Below are positions 26,087 to 34,218 of a DNA stretch of 64,000 nucleotides, in pieces. The notes beneath the pieces were generated by a model. It was not told where the DNA came from. It did no database searches and worked only from the letters and a program-made list of their open reading frames with translations. Position numbers and translations under genes: made by a program. Source of the stretch: Rhodanobacter denitrificans (GTDB lineage Bacteria > Pseudomonadota > Gammaproteobacteria > Xanthomonadales > Rhodanobacteraceae); NCBI RefSeq assembly GCF_000230695.2, contig NC_020541.1, positions 2,108,001 through 2,172,000 on the forward strand, read 5' to 3'. The stretch's first letter is position 1, and every line of letters begins with the position of its first letter.

Positions 26087-27318
26087 AGGGCCTCAAGAAC
26101 CTCAATGCAAAACAGCGCCGCAACATCGTCATCTACGGCGCTGTCGCGCTGTTCGTCGTGGCTGCATGGCAGCTTAGCCGCCCGGGTGTTCTGACCAACA
26201 CGGCGCCCCCGGTGAATGCGAAGGACCTTCTCGGGAACGCCGACTCCCATGCAATGGGCATCGCGTCGATCGACCGCCAGGTGCAGTCGGCGCAGTCAGA
26301 CAACGCCGCGATGAAGAGCCAGATCGACGCGCTCAAAGCCGAACTGAAAGCGCAACGCGACGGAGGCGGCAGCACGCCGCTCCCTGCGCAGAGCACGCCC
26401 GTGGCCGCCACGCAGCCGGCTCCGACCGGCCTCCCGCCACCGCCGGTACCGACGGTCAGTCCCAATGGTCTGAACGCTCCGCAGGGCTATGGTGGGGCAG
26501 GGGATGGCGCAAGCCAGGGCGGCGCACCGGACATCCAGACGTGGGGCGAAAACGTCGCTCCATCCACGGTGCGGACCTCCAACGGACCTCAGCCGATGAC
26601 GGTCGGCCAGTCGTCGGCACCAGCGCCCGCGCCGGAACCCGCACAGGCGTCGACTACTGGTACCCCAGCTCAAGCGTCCGCCCCGAAGGTTTTCGTGCCC
26701 GCAGGCACCATGCTGACGGGTGTGCTGCTCACCGGCGTAGACGCGCCGACCGGGCGCGACGCGTCCTCGCACCCGATTCCCCTGCTGATCCGCGTCAAAG
26801 AGGACGCCATCTTGCCGAATGAGTACCGCGCGGATTATCGCGAGTGCTTCATCGTCGGCTCGGCCATGGGGGATCTCAGTTCCGAGCGAGCCTACATGCG
26901 AGGCGAGACGTTGAGCTGCGTGGCCCGCAACGGTGGCGTCATCCAGGCGCCTCTGCAGATGTGGGGGACCGGAGAAGACGGCAAGGCCGGCATGCGCGGC
27001 ACGCTGGTGAGCAAGCAGGGCAGCATCTTGGCCAAGGCGATGTTGGCTGGTTTCGCCTCCGGCATTGGGCAGGCGTTCAAGCCTACGCAGGCCACCACGA
27101 TCACGACGAACGGGAATCCCTATCCAACGATCCCGATGGGCACGGCCGGCCGCATGGCGGGCATGAGTGGTGTCTCGAGCGCGGCTGACCAGGTGGCGAG
27201 TTACTACCTGCAGCTCGCCGACGCCGAGTTCCCCGTCATCGAAATCAGTGCGGGCCGCCCGGTGACCTTCATCGTCGAGCGCGGCGCGGAGCTGGCCAAA
27301 CTGGAGGGTTCGAAGTGA
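26083..27318 (+). CDS. traB: Conjugal transfer core protein TraB (411 aa)
   Basis: Starts at a GTG overlapping the traK stop. One inner-membrane helix (IVIYGAVALFVVAAWQL, residues 15-31) is followed by a short coiled coil (MKSQIDALKAELKAQ) and a Pro/Ala-rich linker to about residue 200. A VirB10-like domain then begins at VFVPAGTMLTGVLLTGVDAP. The TraB core typically spans both membranes, contacting TraK and TraV outside and the ATPase inside. Confidence 0.92.
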   Translation: MKGLKNLNAKQRRNIVIYGAVALFVVAAWQLSRPGVLTNTAPPVNAKDLLGNADSHAMGIASIDRQVQSAQSDNAAMKSQIDALKAELKAQRDGGGSTPLPAQSTPVAATQPAPTGLPPPPVPTVSPNGLNAPQGYGGAGDGASQGGAPDIQTWGENVAPSTVRTSNGPQPMTVGQSSAPAPAPEPAQASTTGTPAQASAPKVFVPAGTMLTGVLLTGVDAPTGRDASSHPIPLLIRVKEDAILPNEYRADYRECFIVGSAMGDLSSERAYMRGETLSCVARNGGVIQAPLQMWGTGEDGKAGMRGTLVSKQGSILAKAMLAGFASGIGQAFKPTQATTITTNGNPYPTIPMGTAGRMAGMSGVSSAADQVASYYLQLADAEFPVIEISAGRPVTFIVERGAELAKLEGSK

Positions 27319-27857
27319 AGGCGATCATTCGATTCGTGGCGGCGTTTGCGGTTGGCGCGACCCTGACGGGATGCGCCACGACCAAGTACCAGTGCCCGAC
27401 GCCTACGGGCGTGGCGTGTTCGTCGGCGCCGGACGTCTATCACATGACCGATGCCCCAGGCCGCGCGGGGATGTCTGCCGCCAGCGGGGTCTTCGTTCCA
27501 AAGAAGGGGCGCCACGCCGCTGTACCTGCGGCCGCGCAGCCGGCCGCGGCGCCGGCGGCCGAGGTTGTGCCCCTGCCGAAGGCAGGCGACGTGATCCCGA
27601 TCCGCGAGCAAGCACGCGTCATGCGCGTGTGGATTGCGCCCTGGGTGGACACGAACGGCAATCTGACGATGGCTTCGCGCGTCTACACCGAGATCGAGCC
27701 GAAGCGCTGGTCGGTCGGCACGGAAGCTGAGTCGACGTCGACAAACTTCTACCCCCTACAGGTCCAGTCGCCCGCGCCGGCGACCCCTGCACAGACATCC
27801 GCCTCCACGCCTGGGCTGCCCGCTGCGACGCCCGGCACGGACAGCCAGCTGCCCTAA
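27315..27857 (+). CDS. traV: Conjugal transfer lipoprotein TraV (180 aa)
   Basis: The signal peptide ends in LTGC (lipid cysteine at residue 20), followed by further cysteines in YQCP and VACSS. This is the TraV pattern of a lipid anchor plus two cysteines. The C-terminal half has RVWIAPWVDTNGNLTM, the conserved part that joins TraK and TraB in the outer-membrane complex. The rest is Ala/Pro-rich. The start overlaps traB by 4 bases. Confidence 0.9.
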   Translation: MKAIIRFVAAFAVGATLTGCATTKYQCPTPTGVACSSAPDVYHMTDAPGRAGMSAASGVFVPKKGRHAAVPAAAQPAAAPAAEVVPLPKAGDVIPIREQARVMRVWIAPWVDTNGNLTMASRVYTEIEPKRWSVGTEAESTSTNFYPLQVQSPAPATPAQTSASTPGLPAATPGTDSQLP

Positions 27858-27875
27858 GCACTGGCTGAGGCGATC

Positions 27876-27895
27876 CGTATCGGAGGACCGATACG
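27876..27895 (+). promoter_or_regulatory. Stem-loop upstream of the pilin gene
   Basis: CGTATCGG and CCGATACG pair perfectly around AGGA in the 77-base gap between traV and the pilin gene. With the stem-loop after the pilin gene it brackets that message, as expected for processing or stabilisation of an abundant pilin transcript. Confidence 0.45.
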
Positions 27896-27934
27896 CGCGG
27901 CGACCAGGACCATTACTTGATCAAGGAGTGCGTT

Positions 27935-28291
27935 ATGAAAGTGACCATGAGCAAACGACAGGAGCGCCTCGTCGGCTATCTCCTCGTCGCCGTCGTGTTG
28001 GCGCTGCTGGTGGCCGAGCCGGTGTTCGCCGGCACGACGTCCGGTGGTAGCAGCCCGTTCACCTCGATGGTGCAGCTGCTTACGGGCTGGCTGAAGGGAG
28101 GCTTGGGCATGTTGATCGCCCTGCTGGCGCTTGGCGTTGGCCTGGTCGCCGGCGTGAGCCGGGGCTCGATCGGCGGCGCACTGAGCTGCGTCGGTGTGGC
28201 GATCGCCGCGTACTGGGGCCCGGACATCCTCCAGGGGATCTTCGGCGCCACGGTACTCGCGCCGCACTACGTCACCGTGGCCTTGCTGTAA
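27935..28291 (+). CDS. traA: Candidate conjugative pilin, TraA/VirB2-like (118 aa)
   Basis: The start at 27935 follows AAGGAG by 8 bases. A long leader with a hydrophobic core (LLVAVVLALLVAEPVFAG) ends at a probable signal-peptidase site. The mature 80 or so residues have two hydrophobic segments (GMLIALLALGVGLVAGVS and GALSCVGVAIAAYWG) divided by a short polar loop, the topology of VirB2/TraA pilins. F places traA first in the operon; here it lies between traV and traC. Identification is by topology and context. Confidence 0.75.
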   Translation: MKVTMSKRQERLVGYLLVAVVLALLVAEPVFAGTTSGGSSPFTSMVQLLTGWLKGGLGMLIALLALGVGLVAGVSRGSIGGALSCVGVAIAAYWGPDILQGIFGATVLAPHYVTVALL

Positions 28292-28298
28292 GGCCGCA

Positions 28299-28325
28299 CA
28301 GGGAGCCGGATGGACCGGCTCCCTG
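28299..28325 (+). terminator. Strong stem-loop between pilin gene and traC (attenuator)
   Basis: An 11-base perfect stem (CAGGGAGCCGG with CCGGCTCCCTG) around a 5-base loop starts 8 bases after the pilin stop. CCTTTC follows in place of a full U-tract. It is likely a partial terminator or a 3' stabiliser giving more pilin than channel protein, since traC and later genes must be read through it. Confidence 0.6.
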
Positions 28326-28349
28326 CCTTTCACCCAGGAGCACACATCA

Positions 28350-30872
28350 ATGGGCACCTTCCTGAGCAGGCCACTTCACCTTTTCACGCAGCTGCTCATC
28401 AAGCTGATTCGGCTGCTGTTCGGTGGCGACCCGTGGCCGACGTTTGAGACGGAGGTGATGCCCGGATGGCTCCAGGCCATCGGCTACCTCGATCGCGAGG
28501 CGCTCTACCAGCTGGACAATCACTCGCTGGGCTTCGCCTTTACCGGCCCACCCATGTCCGGTGTGCAAGGTGCGACCTTCGAGAAACTGGCCGGCCTCCT
28601 ACAGGGGCAGCTGCCGGCAGATACCGTCATGCAGTTCATGCTCTGGACGAGTCCGGACATGGAGGCGACGCTCACCCGCTACACGCTCGACCGGCTGCGA
28701 GCGGAAGGCGACTTCCTCCAGCAGACCTGCAAGGAGTTCGCCGCGTACTACCGGGACGGCGCGACCAACAGCGTCGTGAAAGGCAACGACATTCGACTGC
28801 GCGACGTGCGCCTCGTCATCACCGGCAAGGTTCCCGTGGGCAAAGAGCCCACGCTGGAGGACGTTCGCAAGGTCATGGAGGTCCGGGACGTCGTGAGTGC
28901 GGGCTTGCGAGCCTGCGGGTTCCATCTGGAGATGATGAAGCCCGCGGCCTACCTGCGATTCATGCAGACCATTTTCAACTGGCGCGGCGATGCCGCATGG
29001 CGCCAGTCGCCCGTCACCGACTATGACGACGAAGCGGCGCTCACCGAGCAGATCCTCGACTTCAACAACGAAGTGCGGGTCGACGAGAACGGGCTCTGGT
29101 TGGGGGACCACCGCGCTCGCGTGCTGTCGCCCAAGGGCTACCCATCCCAGGCAGCGTTCGGGCAGGCCTACGCGTATCTGGGCGAAGTCATGACCGGGGC
29201 CAATGGTCTCCGGGACCCGACCCTGCTGTGCATGAACCTCTGGTTCCGCGACCGCGAAAGCGAGGCGGCGGCAATCGGCAAGGAAACGATGTGGGTCACG
29301 AATCAGGCCGGCCAGGCCATCACGCGGTTCCGTCCCGAGATTCTCGATCAAAAGCGTAGCTTCGACCTGGCCAGCAAGCAGATCGGCGATGGTGATCGCA
29401 TCATCCGCATGTGCTTCGGCATGGTAGTGATCACGCCTGACGACAAGACCTCGCTCGCGTCGGTAGCCAATGCCCAAGCCTACATGCGGACGTTCGGCTT
29501 CAAGATGATGGAGGACAAGTACTTCTGCGGCCCCATGTTCGGCAACTTCATGCCGTTCGGGACGGACGTGGTCTCGCATTCGGCGATGCGCCGCTGGAAG
29601 CGGACGACGGCGCGCGGTGTGGCGCCGCTGCTGCCGGTCATGGCCGAGTGGCGCGGAACCGGCACGCCGTCGCTGCTGCTGGTCTCGCGCAACGGCCAAC
29701 TGATGTCGCTCTCCAACTGGGATTCGGAGACCAACTTCAATGTGGCAGTGGCCGCCGAATCGGGTAGCGGCAAGAGCTTCCTGGCCCAGACGCTGCTGCA
29801 GAACGCCCGTATGACCGGCGACCGGTTCTGGATCGTCGACAAGGGCAAGAGTTACCGGAACATCGTGGAGATGATGGGCGGCCAGCGCCTGACGTTCGGG
29901 GCAGACTCAACGCTCTGCCTGAACCCGTGGACGATCGTCGAGGACTACGAGGCGGACGAGGACCTGCTCTACAGCCTCATCAGTGCGATGGCCGCCCTGA
30001 ACGATCCATTGAGCGACGTGCAGGCGGCCGAGGTGAAGCGCCTCATGCGTCTGACCTTCCAGGCGGTCGGCCGTGAAGCGATGACGATCGACCACCTTGC
30101 CGAGGTACTGCTCGAGCAGGAGGATCGCCGCATTCGCGACGTCGGCACGCAGCTCCATCCGTTCACGCGTCACGGCGGTTACGGGCGTCTCTTCCACGGG
30201 CGCAACAACTATGAGGTCGACAACCCGGTCATTCTCCTCGAGCTAGACGATCTCGAGGGACGTGCGCACCTCCAGCGCGTCGTATTGCTGCAGCTCATGT
30301 TCCAGATCCGGCGCGAGATGGGCCGTCTGCCTCGCACGCTGCGCAAGTACCTGCTGATTGACGAGGCCTGGGAACTGCTCGCCGGCAATGGCGTGGCAGG
30401 CGGCACCGATCCAGTCGCGGATTTCGTGGGCAAGGCCTATCGCCAGTTCCGCAAGCACAACGGCGGCGCGGTGACGATCACTCAATCCATTAGCGACTAC
30501 TTCCAGAACGAGGTAACCCGGACGATCTGGCAGAACAGTGCGCACAAGTGGCTGTTGGGGCAGCGCCCCGAGGCCATCGAATCAGCCAAGCGCGAGGGGC
30601 AACTGGAAGTTGGCGAACACGGGTTCCGCCTGCTGAGGGGTGTGCACACCGTCAAGGGCGAGTACTCCGAAATCTTCATGCATACGCCGTTTGGTTACGG
30701 CGTCGGACGTCTGATCGTGCCGCCGGTGTTCCGCAAGCTCTTCTCCACGACGGCAACCGACGTCGGGCGCATTACCGAGATGCGGGCGCACGGCATGCCG
30801 TTGATGGCCGCGATACAGCGCCTGGCGCGTGAAGACGGCATCGTGGCTGATGCGACGGGAGGTTCCCAGTGA
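28350..30872 (+). CDS. traC: Conjugative pilus assembly ATPase TraC (840 aa)
   Basis: VirB4-class ATPase powering pilus assembly. Walker A is ESGSGKS (about residues 469-475) and Walker B is LLIDEAWELL (about 668-677). The TraC features before them include RDRESEAAAIGKETMWVTNQ and a final region reading TITQSISDYFQNEV. No signal peptide is present, as expected for a peripheral inner-membrane ATPase. The start is the ATG after CCCAGGAG; the frame is open upstream only by chance. The length fits (F TraC is 875). It overlaps trbI by 4 bases. Confidence 0.93.
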   Translation: MGTFLSRPLHLFTQLLIKLIRLLFGGDPWPTFETEVMPGWLQAIGYLDREALYQLDNHSLGFAFTGPPMSGVQGATFEKLAGLLQGQLPADTVMQFMLWTSPDMEATLTRYTLDRLRAEGDFLQQTCKEFAAYYRDGATNSVVKGNDIRLRDVRLVITGKVPVGKEPTLEDVRKVMEVRDVVSAGLRACGFHLEMMKPAAYLRFMQTIFNWRGDAAWRQSPVTDYDDEAALTEQILDFNNEVRVDENGLWLGDHRARVLSPKGYPSQAAFGQAYAYLGEVMTGANGLRDPTLLCMNLWFRDRESEAAAIGKETMWVTNQAGQAITRFRPEILDQKRSFDLASKQIGDGDRIIRMCFGMVVITPDDKTSLASVANAQAYMRTFGFKMMEDKYFCGPMFGNFMPFGTDVVSHSAMRRWKRTTARGVAPLLPVMAEWRGTGTPSLLLVSRNGQLMSLSNWDSETNFNVAVAAESGSGKSFLAQTLLQNARMTGDRFWIVDKGKSYRNIVEMMGGQRLTFGADSTLCLNPWTIVEDYEADEDLLYSLISAMAALNDPLSDVQAAEVKRLMRLTFQAVGREAMTIDHLAEVLLEQEDRRIRDVGTQLHPFTRHGGYGRLFHGRNNYEVDNPVILLELDDLEGRAHLQRVVLLQLMFQIRREMGRLPRTLRKYLLIDEAWELLAGNGVAGGTDPVADFVGKAYRQFRKHNGGAVTITQSISDYFQNEVTRTIWQNSAHKWLLGQRPEAIESAKREGQLEVGEHGFRLLRGVHTVKGEYSEIFMHTPFGYGVGRLIVPPVFRKLFSTTATDVGRITEMRAHGMPLMAAIQRLAREDGIVADATGGSQ

Positions 30873-31264
30873 ACGCCGAGACATCGAACCCCGATGGCGC
30901 CGCGGTGGTCGCTGCGCCGGCGCCTGCCGCGGCGTGGCCTCGCAGCCTAGTGGTCGGCCTTGCCCTGTGGTCCCTGGGGCTTAGCGCCCTAAGCGCTGCC
31001 GTTGCGCTGCACATCGGCAATCAGCGGCTGGAGGCGGCCCTCGCCTTGCGGCCACCCATCGTCGTCGTGGATCCCTTCGAGTGGATCAAGAGCGGCGGGC
31101 AGGGGGATACGCCGGAAGCGCGGTATCGCGACGGGGCAAAGCGCCTGCAGGGTGCCGTGCAACAGCTGACCGGCCGCGGTGCACTCGTCATCGACAGCAC
31201 GGCGGTCCGAGGCAGCCCGGATAGCGTCCGACTGAACGTGGTTCCGCCGAGGGATCAACCATGA
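30869..31264 (+). CDS. trbI: TrbI-like inner-membrane protein (131 aa)
   Basis: The GTG start overlaps traC's stop. One membrane helix (LVVGLALWSLGLSALSAAV) is followed by a periplasmic part with IVVVDPFEWIKSG and a helical AKRLQGAVQQLTGRGALVIDS. This order matches TrbI of F-type systems (128 residues in F), which influences pilus retraction. Position after traC is also as in F. Confidence 0.75.
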   Translation: MNAETSNPDGAAVVAAPAPAAAWPRSLVVGLALWSLGLSALSAAVALHIGNQRLEAALALRPPIVVVDPFEWIKSGGQGDTPEARYRDGAKRLQGAVQQLTGRGALVIDSTAVRGSPDSVRLNVVPPRDQP

Positions 31265-31791
31265 GACATGCGGTGCCCATTCCCAGCCTGCGAGTACACC
31301 CGCGCGCCCGGAGCCCGAGATTCCTCGTGATGCTGCTGGTGGGCATCGCGGCGCTGGTGTGCGCCGCCCAGTACGCGCTGCGGCACTATCGCGTCGGGTA
31401 CAGCCAGGAATCGGAGCAGTCCATCGGCTCAGCGTGGACCCTCGTGCGCTTGAAGACGGGTCCGGTACCTGTCGGCGCCTATGGGGTGTTTGTCGTTGAT
31501 GGACGGGTTAGCCGGTTCTCTGCGGGGACGCGGTTCGTCAAGAAGATCGTCGGCGGTCCGGGTGACCTGGTCGAAGTGAAGGCCACTGGCACCTGGGTCA
31601 ATGGACAGCTCGTGGCTGGCCCTCTCGACATCCTGCCCGTGCTCCATCAGCAGGCCACCGCCTTTGAGCGGACCCTGATCCTCGGGCGCGGCGAATACTT
31701 CGCCGTCGGCACGCGCCCCCATTCCTACGACAGCCGCTACTGGGGACCTGTTCGCGCAGGCCAGTTCATTGGCCAGGCCACCCTGCTGTGA
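31261..31791 (+). CDS. TraF/TrhF-type S26 signal peptidase (176 aa)
   Basis: One N-terminal membrane helix (FLVMLLVGIAALVCAAQYAL) is followed by a periplasmic peptidase domain. QSIGSAW near residues 58-64 is where the catalytic serine is expected. FVKKIVGGPGDLVEV (about 95-109) has the catalytic lysine and the GxPGD box of signal peptidase I. A final SYDSRYWGPV matches the family's SxDSRxxG-PV motif. Such enzymes mature the pilin in RP4, SXT and R27-like systems. It overlaps trbI and the next gene by 4 bases each. Confidence 0.85.
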   Translation: MRHAVPIPSLRVHPRARSPRFLVMLLVGIAALVCAAQYALRHYRVGYSQESEQSIGSAWTLVRLKTGPVPVGAYGVFVVDGRVSRFSAGTRFVKKIVGGPGDLVEVKATGTWVNGQLVAGPLDILPVLHQQATAFERTLILGRGEYFAVGTRPHSYDSRYWGPVRAGQFIGQATLL

Positions 31792-32969
31792 GGCCCGTTG
31801 CTTGCTGGCTGCTCGCCGCGGCGCTCTGGGCAGCTTTGGCCTGGCCGTTGGCCGCGCAGGACGTGCGTGCCGATGTGCAGGCGCAAGCCGCCGCGGCGCT
31901 GCGGGATGGCACGGCGGCGAAGCAGCGCGTGCTGCAACGGGACCGTGCCGCGCTGACAGAGACGATCTCGACGGCAAACGCAAAGCGAGATGCGCAGCTC
32001 CAGGCGATGTATCGGGACCATCTGCCGGCCAACGTCAAGGCCGCCGAGCAGAAGCCTGGCACGCGGATTCTGATGTTCGCCTCGATGTCGATGACCCGTA
32101 CGGACATGCACGGCATGATGGAGGCGGCCCTTGCCGATCCACGGGTGACGATCGAGTTCATCGGCGGCCCGCGTGACGGTGGCGTCGGTGCGCTGATGCA
32201 CTGGCTCAATGACATTGCCCAAGGGATGAAAGAAAGGCCGGCGATCGCGATCAATCCGCCGGACTTTGAGAAATACCACGTCGCCGAGGTGCCGTACGCC
32301 GTCGTGGTGCGAGATGGCGCGGCCGTTGCCCGGGTGGGCGGCGTCGTTTCGCCGAAGTGGATCGACTCGCAGCTTGCCACCCGTGATGGTGATCTCGGCA
32401 CCTATGGCCGCATGAGCTCGGTCATCGAGGAGAACATGACGGCCTACCTCGCGGATCGCGTGAAGCACTTCGACTGGTCTGGCTACACACAGCGAGCCGT
32501 GGCCGGATTCTGGCGAGGTCTCGCGATGCCCAGCGTTCCGCACGCCTCCACCAGCGAGACCTATCAGATCGACCCGACGATCACGGTGACCCATGACATT
32601 CGGACGCCCGACGGCATTGTCCTCGCGCGTGCTGGCCAGAAGGTCAACCCGCTCGACACCGCGCCGATCGCGGAGACGCTGCTGGTGTTCGATGCGTCCG
32701 ACGCTGACGAGCGCGCTTTCGCCCGCCACCAGGTTCAACTCGCGGCAGGCAAGCCCATTGTTGCGATGAGCACGACTGTGCCGGCTACCGCCGGCGACGG
32801 CTGGGCCACCTGGCGCGCATGGCAGGCCGAAGTCGGCACCCACTTGTTCGCCTACCTTCCCGCGATGGCCAAGCGGCTGAACCTGACCGGTTCGCCGTCC
32901 ATCGTTCGCCAAGAGGGTCGGTTGTTGACCGTGCAGCAGATCGCGCTGCCGAGAAAGGAGGCACCCTGA
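31788..32969 (+). CDS. traW: TrbC-TraW fusion, pilus assembly protein (393 aa)
   Basis: A signal peptide (LLAAALWAALAWPLAAQ) precedes two domains. Residues about 90-200 (RILMFASMSMTRTDMHGMM, then VAEVPYAVVVRDG) are TrbC, a thioredoxin-fold pilin assembly factor. Residues about 255-385 (YQIDPTITVTHDIRTPDG, VNPLDTAP, LLVFDASD) are TraW. In F these are separate genes whose products interact; here one polypeptide carries both. The GTG start overlaps the peptidase stop, and the final TGA shares one base with the csrA ATG. Confidence 0.85.
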   Translation: MRPVACWLLAAALWAALAWPLAAQDVRADVQAQAAAALRDGTAAKQRVLQRDRAALTETISTANAKRDAQLQAMYRDHLPANVKAAEQKPGTRILMFASMSMTRTDMHGMMEAALADPRVTIEFIGGPRDGGVGALMHWLNDIAQGMKERPAIAINPPDFEKYHVAEVPYAVVVRDGAAVARVGGVVSPKWIDSQLATRDGDLGTYGRMSSVIEENMTAYLADRVKHFDWSGYTQRAVAGFWRGLAMPSVPHASTSETYQIDPTITVTHDIRTPDGIVLARAGQKVNPLDTAPIAETLLVFDASDADERAFARHQVQLAAGKPIVAMSTTVPATAGDGWATWRAWQAEVGTHLFAYLPAMAKRLNLTGSPSIVRQEGRLLTVQQIALPRKEAP

Positions 32970-33175
32970 TGTTGTCCCTTCGCCGCCGGCAAGGTGAATC
33001 CATTCTGATCGGATCGGACATTGAAGTCCGCGTCGCGGCCGTGCGCGGTGGCGTGGTCTACGTCGACATCCTTGCCCCCTCTCATATCGCGGTGGATCGC
33101 AAGGAGGTTCGTCTCGGACTGGCATCGGTCAAGCGCCGTGCCGGCAAGCCCGAGGAGAAAATCCGCCATGGGTAG
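32969..33175 (+). CDS. csrA: CsrA-family RNA-binding regulator (68 aa)
   Basis: MLSLRRRQGESILIG is the CsrA beta-1 strand with the conserved RR.GE.. .IG pattern, and VDILAPSHIAVDRKEV is the VxAPxxVxVHREE RNA-binding segment with His replaced by Asp. The length (68) is typical. CsrA dimers bind GGA-containing hairpins in leaders and repress or activate translation. AAAGGAGG precedes the ATG, which overlaps traW by one base, and the end overlaps traU by 8 bases. A CsrA gene fully embedded among tra structural genes should be made with the apparatus. Element-borne Csr regulators are known from Legionella conjugative elements. Confidence 0.9.
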   Translation: MLSLRRRQGESILIGSDIEVRVAAVRGGVVYVDILAPSHIAVDRKEVRLGLASVKRRAGKPEEKIRHG

Positions 33176-34208
33176 TCGACTGCTTTCGTTGTTCGCTGGC
33201 CTGGCGCTGTTCGCGACGGCCGGCTCAGCGGGCGCTGCAGCGTCCTCAGGCGGCGACGGTGGCGGCCAGGGCCACAGTCACGGTCCCGGCATGGCCGCGC
33301 TGGTGTCCGAGCAGTGTCCGAATTGCCTCTATCCGATCACCATCGCTGGTGCTCCGATAGGGAACTCCGCCGGTGTGCCGGCGGGGGCGTACCGTGCGCC
33401 GCTCTGCTGGTGCAAACACGTCATGGGCATCCCGATTCCCGGGATTCCCTACGGTGGCTGGGTGCCGGAGCGCCTGATCGAGACCGTGCGGGCGCCCTAC
33501 GACTCGCCGATTTTCGGTGGGACGCTCGGCGGCGGCTCAGCCGCGACTAGCGCCATGCTCCGAGGCGGCAGCGCGGATGACTCGACGACGGCTATCGAGC
33601 AGGGTTTCTCGAACATGCATGTGTTCCGATACCCAGTGGGCGAGATTTACGGTCAGATGCTCGCGGCGGCCTGCCTGTCGAACACGTCTGGCGGCGCTGA
33701 CCTGGCCTATGTATCCGAAATTGACCCCAGCTGGTCCAAGGATTCCCTGTCGCTGTTCCTGACGCCCGAAGCGGCGGTTTTTGCCACGAAGCCTGCCCAG
33801 CTCGCCTGCATGGCTGACGCTGCGGCGTCCAATGTCTATCAGCCGAACGATGCGATGTTCTGGTGCATGGGTTCGTGGGGTTCCTCCTACCCGCAGAACG
33901 GTGCCACGGGTCCCACCGATGTACCGCGCCAGGCCGCATTCACGGCCGCGCATGCGATCGCCATGCTCCAGCGCCGGCTGCTGATCAACAAGACGATGGG
34001 GCCGGACGCGATATGCAACGCCTATCCGGAACCCATGCTGATCAAGTCGATGTTCAAGCTCGAGCAGCTGTGGCCGGTACCGGAACTGACTGGCGACCAC
34101 TGGATCGGCCAAGACCCGAATCTATGGGGGGAGTTCCGCTATCGACCCTATGTCGGGGAGGATTTTGTACAGCTAGGATGGCAATTTGTGAACTGTTGCG
34201 TTTACTAA
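33168..34208 (+). CDS. traU: Conjugal pilus assembly protein TraU (346 aa)
   Basis: The start at 33168 overlaps the end of csrA. A signal peptide (LLSLFAGLALFATAGSAGA) leads a cysteine-rich periplasmic protein. CPNCLYPITIAG, APLCWCKHVMGIPIPGIPYG and the final VQLGWQFVNCCVY are conserved TraU segments. The length agrees with F TraU (330). TraU is needed for DNA transfer more than for piliation. Its many cysteines suggest it is a substrate of the CPYC TraF-like protein and of TrbC. Confidence 0.93.
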   Translation: MGSRLLSLFAGLALFATAGSAGAAASSGGDGGGQGHSHGPGMAALVSEQCPNCLYPITIAGAPIGNSAGVPAGAYRAPLCWCKHVMGIPIPGIPYGGWVPERLIETVRAPYDSPIFGGTLGGGSAATSAMLRGGSADDSTTAIEQGFSNMHVFRYPVGEIYGQMLAAACLSNTSGGADLAYVSEIDPSWSKDSLSLFLTPEAAVFATKPAQLACMADAAASNVYQPNDAMFWCMGSWGSSYPQNGATGPTDVPRQAAFTAAHAIAMLQRRLLINKTMGPDAICNAYPEPMLIKSMFKLEQLWPVPELTGDHWIGQDPNLWGEFRYRPYVGEDFVQLGWQFVNCCVY

Positions 34209-34218
34209 TAAAGCATTG

